Source of the DNA: Sapria himalayana
Lineage: Eukaryota; Streptophyta; Magnoliopsida; Malpighiales; Rafflesiaceae
DNA: 64,000 nucleotides
Direction of reading: 5' to 3'
Assembly (NCBI GenBank): GCA_029783825.1
Contig: JAREIK010000343.1
Coordinates: 2,146,501-2,210,500 of the forward strand
This document shows, in pieces, positions 60,956 to 64,000 of the stretch (position 1 is the stretch's first letter; each line of letters starts with the position of its first letter). The translations under genes and the position numbers were made by a program. The notes beneath the pieces are model-generated. The model searched no databases, had not been told where the DNA came from, and worked only from the letters and a program-made list of their open reading frames with translations.

Positions 60956-61681
60956 GGGAGAATTATGTCTTGGGGTCTTGGGAACCCAAATAATTAACCT
61001 TAAGGCCTCATAACACTTATATTTGACTTTAAGGATAAAAACATTTCCAGGACAAAAATGTCCTTAATGATTCCACATCAGCAGCTGATGTGGAACTACC
61101 GAATTCATTAATTAAAAAAGATTTTTTGCTGTGGATACTGCAGATTCACATTAGGACTGTTTTTGCCAAAAATGCGGGGCTTGCATGCAAGGAAGGAGCA
61201 GTGAGTGTTATTTAAACCGAGGTATTCCATATTTCGGCTGAACGAACTAGTTATCAATAACAGTTATAGATAAATGAAAAGCGAGCTGACCCAGGGCATG
61301 GATCGTGGACCGTAATTGTTCCAGCTCCATTCTCGAGGCAGAAGACGGGGCTGCGCCCGATTGAGCGGGAATGCCTGGTTCCATGGAAATGTCGGCTGCA
61401 AGGACCCCCGATGTCAGGAACAACAAGAAGAAAACGAATCCACGCTTGAGGTTCGCCATTAATAGTTTCGCCAGCTGAACTATTCCAGGTCAAGTTTGAA
61501 TAGTTTCTAATGTGGACATTTATTATTTTCCACATCATCAGGGGTAAATGAGGTATTATAAAAATATTATATCCTTAACATTAATTTTTGTTTGTTTCAT
61601 ACTTTTGAGGTCAAATATAGGTCTTATGAGGCCTTAAGGTTAATTATTTAGGTTCCCAAGACCCCAAGACATAATTCTCCC
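60956..61681. mobile_element. Probable Pack-MULE with perfect 9-bp TSD
   Basis: The terminal inverted repeats of about 72 bp are almost perfect: GGGAGAATTATGTCTTGGGG...TTAACCTTAAGGCCTCATAA at the left and its complement at the right end (61,610-61,681). TTTTGAATT flanks both sides exactly (60,947-60,955 and 61,682-61,690). Copy A lacks the element at the matching place (about 19,840-19,855), so insertion followed the duplication, and the near-perfect ends also suggest youth. There is no transposase. The interior (about 61,160-61,500) is clearly GC-richer and carries a secreted-protein-like frame, which is what a captured host-gene fragment would look like. Confidence 0.88.
61247..61459 (-). 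CDS. Short secreted-peptide-like frame inside the MULE (captured gene fragment?)
   Basis: The 70-residue frame starts at an ATGGCGAAC context, a common plant start. Residues 1-21 (MANLKRGFVFFLLFLTSGVLA) form a good signal peptide: a basic N-terminus, a hydrophobic core and a GVLAAD-like cleavage site. Residues 22-45 are rich in Ser, Ala, Pro and Gly, as in arabinogalactan or small secreted peptides. The rest (MELEQLRSTIHALGQLAFHL...) is amphipathic. I do not recognise the family. The frame could be the first exon of a larger host gene copied by the element, with the end (VIDN) being chance read-through. A second frame (61,254-61,538, minus) overlaps it and is probably a shadow. Transcription is not shown. 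Confidence 0.45.
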   Translation of the reverse strand: MANLKRGFVFFLLFLTSGVLAADISMEPGIPAQSGAAPSSASRMELEQLRSTIHALGQLAFHLSITVIDN

Positions 61682-61850
61682 TTTTGAATTTCGGTATTTG
61701 GTTGCAGTACTGTCCTGTTTTCAAATTTGATTTTTTATGTTAACTTTATTGTATTCTTTTTGGATTAAATGGCATAAATTCCTTTTTTATTTACCCATTT
61801 GGTTTGCAACATATTTGCCAACTTTTTTTTTCCAATTTTAGGTGCCCCTA

Positions 61851-62489
61851 ATTGTTTCTTTTTTTTTAACCCTCCCCTAATCCTCCATTGCCTACCCTAG
61901 GATGGATGTGTACTTCAACCAAGTAAATTTAACTTTTAAGTTCATGAGAACCGTTCCCACTAAATTATGATTCGACTCTACAAAACCACTCTTGATTTCA
62001 TTTTTATGATAGTTATGCTTAAAATATAGGAATATTTATGTTTTGGTACACCAGATACAAATATTTGATATTTGGTGGCATCTAACTTTTCGTAAATAAA
62101 AAGTATCATTCTAAAATAATTAAGTCTTAGTGCACTAAAATTCTTAAACTCAATTTTACTATTCTAAATTCGTAAAATTTAATTAAATTTAATTAAATTA
62201 GAAATTATTTTTTGCTAACAATTACCTTGGTAATATTGTACTAGAGACACGATAGTATTTGAACTCATGTCTTCCACTTACAAAATTATCAACTGCTTGG
62301 TAACAGTCATGAGAACAAGTCGAAACTTGTACTAACAAAATAAATGATAATGCATATAAGTATACATAAATATATGTAGATATATAAACATATATAAATT
62401 GACTAACTTATATCTATACATAAACAAATATATAAGTATCTATACATATAATTTTATATGTTACTATGTGTGTGTGTGTGTGTATAAAT
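61851..62489. repeat. Third R2-like repeat and AT/TACA-rich spacer
   Basis: At 62,030-62,260 there is a diverged R2-like stretch (TTTTGGTACACC, then TTAGTGCACTAAAATT, then CTCAATTTTAC). Next to it, the minus strand at 62,250-62,310 has GTTACCAAGCAGTTG and GAGTTCAAATACT, weakly like Pol III A and B boxes. A short GT run is at 62,467-62,483. No gene is seen. Confidence 0.35.
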
Positions 62490-63540
62490 ATTTTCTAATA
62501 AATTTAGATCATCATTTTTGTTTGAAAACAATCTTTGAGATATGTCATGTCGGATTAGGAAATCTCACATGCAAAGAAAAGATAATTGAATTCAATAAAT
62601 TGATTATTTTTAATTTCAATAAAATTTCTCTTTACATTTTCATAAATAACTATTATAAATAAATTAAATTAGGTTGTTTAAATTTTTACAATGTGGTTCA
62701 AAGAATTATTAGAAAATGAACTGAGATGATTTACGTGCCACTATGAAGTTGTTTCGTCGAATAAAATTAGCTATTATAAAAACTAATTGCATCTAATTAT
62801 AACATTAATTCTAAAATCAACTCAAGACACAATTAGGCTTTCAATTAAGCATCACAAGCTAGCTACAATATAAAATCCTCATTCTTAAATTTTTTTCATT
62901 TTTCTTATTTAATTTGTTGTTTTATCATGCTTATCTACTACTTCCTTTGAAAGCAACTACCTCAATCAATATTCAAAATACATATCTTTGAATTAGACAA
63001 AAACCATAATACCACACTATCCCACCGAAACACATATTGGGAAAATTAAGTTTTCTTACAAAAAACAAAACTTATTTAATTTTAATTGCACTTCAAATTC
63101 TTTCTGATTTTATTTCCACCTCATCCATTTCACAATTAAAACTTTCACATGAGTTGGCATTAGTTTGGGATAAGAACCCTAATCCAATTCGACTTGCCTC
63201 CCCCTCTCCCCTAAATTTGCTTGTGCATGCTCATTTGTTCTAATTCCCATTTCTCCTTTCCACTCTTTTCTCTCCCGAGTTTGTTCCAAAATACAAACCC
63301 TAATTGATACTTGATCATTGCTCTCCCTTTTCTCTCAATTTGTGCCAGTGTAATTAACATTACAGAAATCCAAACACACAAATCACATAGATTATAAATG
63401 TGTTTTGGCATCATCAATTATTATGATGATTCACCAAAACCCAAAATGTAAATCAAGGGCTAATGATGAGCGAATTTGGGTATCTATTTTGGTTTCAACA
63501 ATTTTATTTTATTAAACTATGAGAGCAATATAAAGATATA
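62490..63540 (+). repeat. Inverted repeat arm II
   Basis: It matches the complement of 40,120-41,260. Frames at 62,399-62,662 (plus) and 41,112-41,339 (minus) translate to related strings (FEICHVGLGNLTCKEK versus FEIYHIKLGNITYNKK). That reflects shared DNA ancestry and is not proof of coding: each frame is short and neither resembles a known protein. Confidence 0.65.
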
Positions 63541-64000
63541 TAAGTATATAACCTATAGTGTAGAATATTTCATGCAATATACTCTCAGACACATTCCACA
63601 ACATATATTATATTGTGAGCATATACTTTATTTATGTATTCTATAGTGTCTATGTCTACTACAAGTTTGAAGTACAAGTGATGTTCATTTCTTCCAAGAT
63701 TAATAAAACAAACTTCAAGTTAATTTCTAACCCATGTATACTTTCTTTATGTATGAACTAGTCAATAAACTCTTCATCATGAATGTCAAAGCTTGATTGT
63801 GGCATTTCATCTTCAACTTGTTCACCCAAGTTATTTTTGTATTGAGTAGCGACACTACAGATCCATCTCATGACTCTAGACTAGGTCACCATGTAAAGTC
63901 TATGCGTTGTGATGTTAAACTATTAAGATATCATATTTCTATCTCACAATTGGAGGCTATTCTCCATTGTTTTTTTCTTAGAAACAAAGGATCCAACTCT
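63541..64000. other. AT-rich end of window, nothing recognised
   Basis: No reading frame of note, terminal repeat or RNA gene is seen. Confidence 0.5.

Larger units (their letters stand above)
42253..61850 (+). repeat. Segmental duplication, copy B
   Basis: It starts at AATTGTCTTG, the same sequence as position 1, but because copy A is cut by the window edge this need not be the true left boundary. It follows copy A to about 61,850 in the same orientation. Positions 42,253-51,235 are nearly identical to copy A; the remainder is diverged, with its own changes: loss of copia reverse transcriptase (51,599-51,751 instead), a retained CACTA right end and LINE body (54,640-56,545), a long AT tract, no MITE pair, and a new MULE (60,956-61,681). 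Confidence 0.93.

Noticed and set aside
63037..63417. CT-rich leader-like DNA with AACCCTAA suggesting a host gene start
   Set aside because: The same sequence occurs inverted at 40.1-41.3 kb, and no coding frame of useful length follows in either arm.
1..64000. CRISPR arrays, bacterial operons, rRNA or intact tRNA genes
   Set aside because: None seen; the sequence is plant-type repetitive nuclear DNA, and the tRNA-like boxes belong to SINE-like repeats.

Overview
The window looks like intergenic chromatin from a flowering-plant nuclear genome. It is very AT-rich, has no intact host gene that I can recognise, and consists mostly of nested, decayed transposable elements from families typical of plants: Mutator-like (MULE), CACTA, hAT and PIF/Harbinger-like DNA elements, Ty1/copia and Ty3/gypsy retrotransposons, a LINE and a tRNA-derived SINE. 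Microsatellites of AT, CA and CATA type are frequent. I cannot name the species or order.

The main organising fact is a large direct segmental duplication. Copy A runs from before position 1 to about 20,014. Copy B runs from 42,253 to about 61,850. Positions 1-8,990 and 42,253-51,235 are almost identical, with roughly two to three dozen differences in 9 kb by eye. Beyond a sharp breakpoint the same two copies differ at about one base in ten and carry copy-specific insertions and deletions. The block between the copies (about 20.0-42.25 kb) holds a Ty3/gypsy relic (21.4-27.9 kb, minus strand), an unassigned stretch, a hAT transposase relic (35.0-37.3 kb, minus) and another LTR-like copy (37.8-39.4 kb, plus). 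An inverted-repeat arm at 40.1-41.3 kb matches 62.5-63.5 kb.

Layout of copy A, with the copy B equivalents in parentheses: GC-rich MULE with 9-bp target duplications at 182-891 (42,434-43,132); dispersed repeat X at 1.66-2.23 kb; gypsy LTR-like DNA at 3.1-5.4 kb (45.3-47.7); a MULE carrying a GAGCTC-rich 224-bp-period array at 6,383-7,504 (48,621-49,743); copia integrase and reverse-transcriptase relic, minus, at 9.35-10.99 kb (only the integrase part, 51.75-52.6); CACTA relic, minus, from 11,371 (52,793-55,589); LINE reverse-transcriptase relic, minus, at 13.43-13.86 kb (55.69-56.95); SINE at 14.03-14.26 kb (57.19-57.42); hAT-like end at 16.9-17.1 kb (60.3-60.4). Copy A alone carries two adjacent Tourist-like MITEs (18,447-19,590). 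Copy B alone carries a 726-bp MULE (60,956-61,681) whose inner part is GC-richer and encodes a short protein with a signal peptide, a probable captured host-gene fragment (Pack-MULE).

No new biological system can be claimed. The best leads are the sharp change in divergence between the two duplicated copies, the Pack-MULE, the GAGCTC array inside a MULE, and a 120-codon open frame in copy A that fuses LINE reverse-transcriptase sequence to CACTA transposase sequence. All family assignments are by-eye recognition of protein motifs and terminal structures; no alignment or database search was run.
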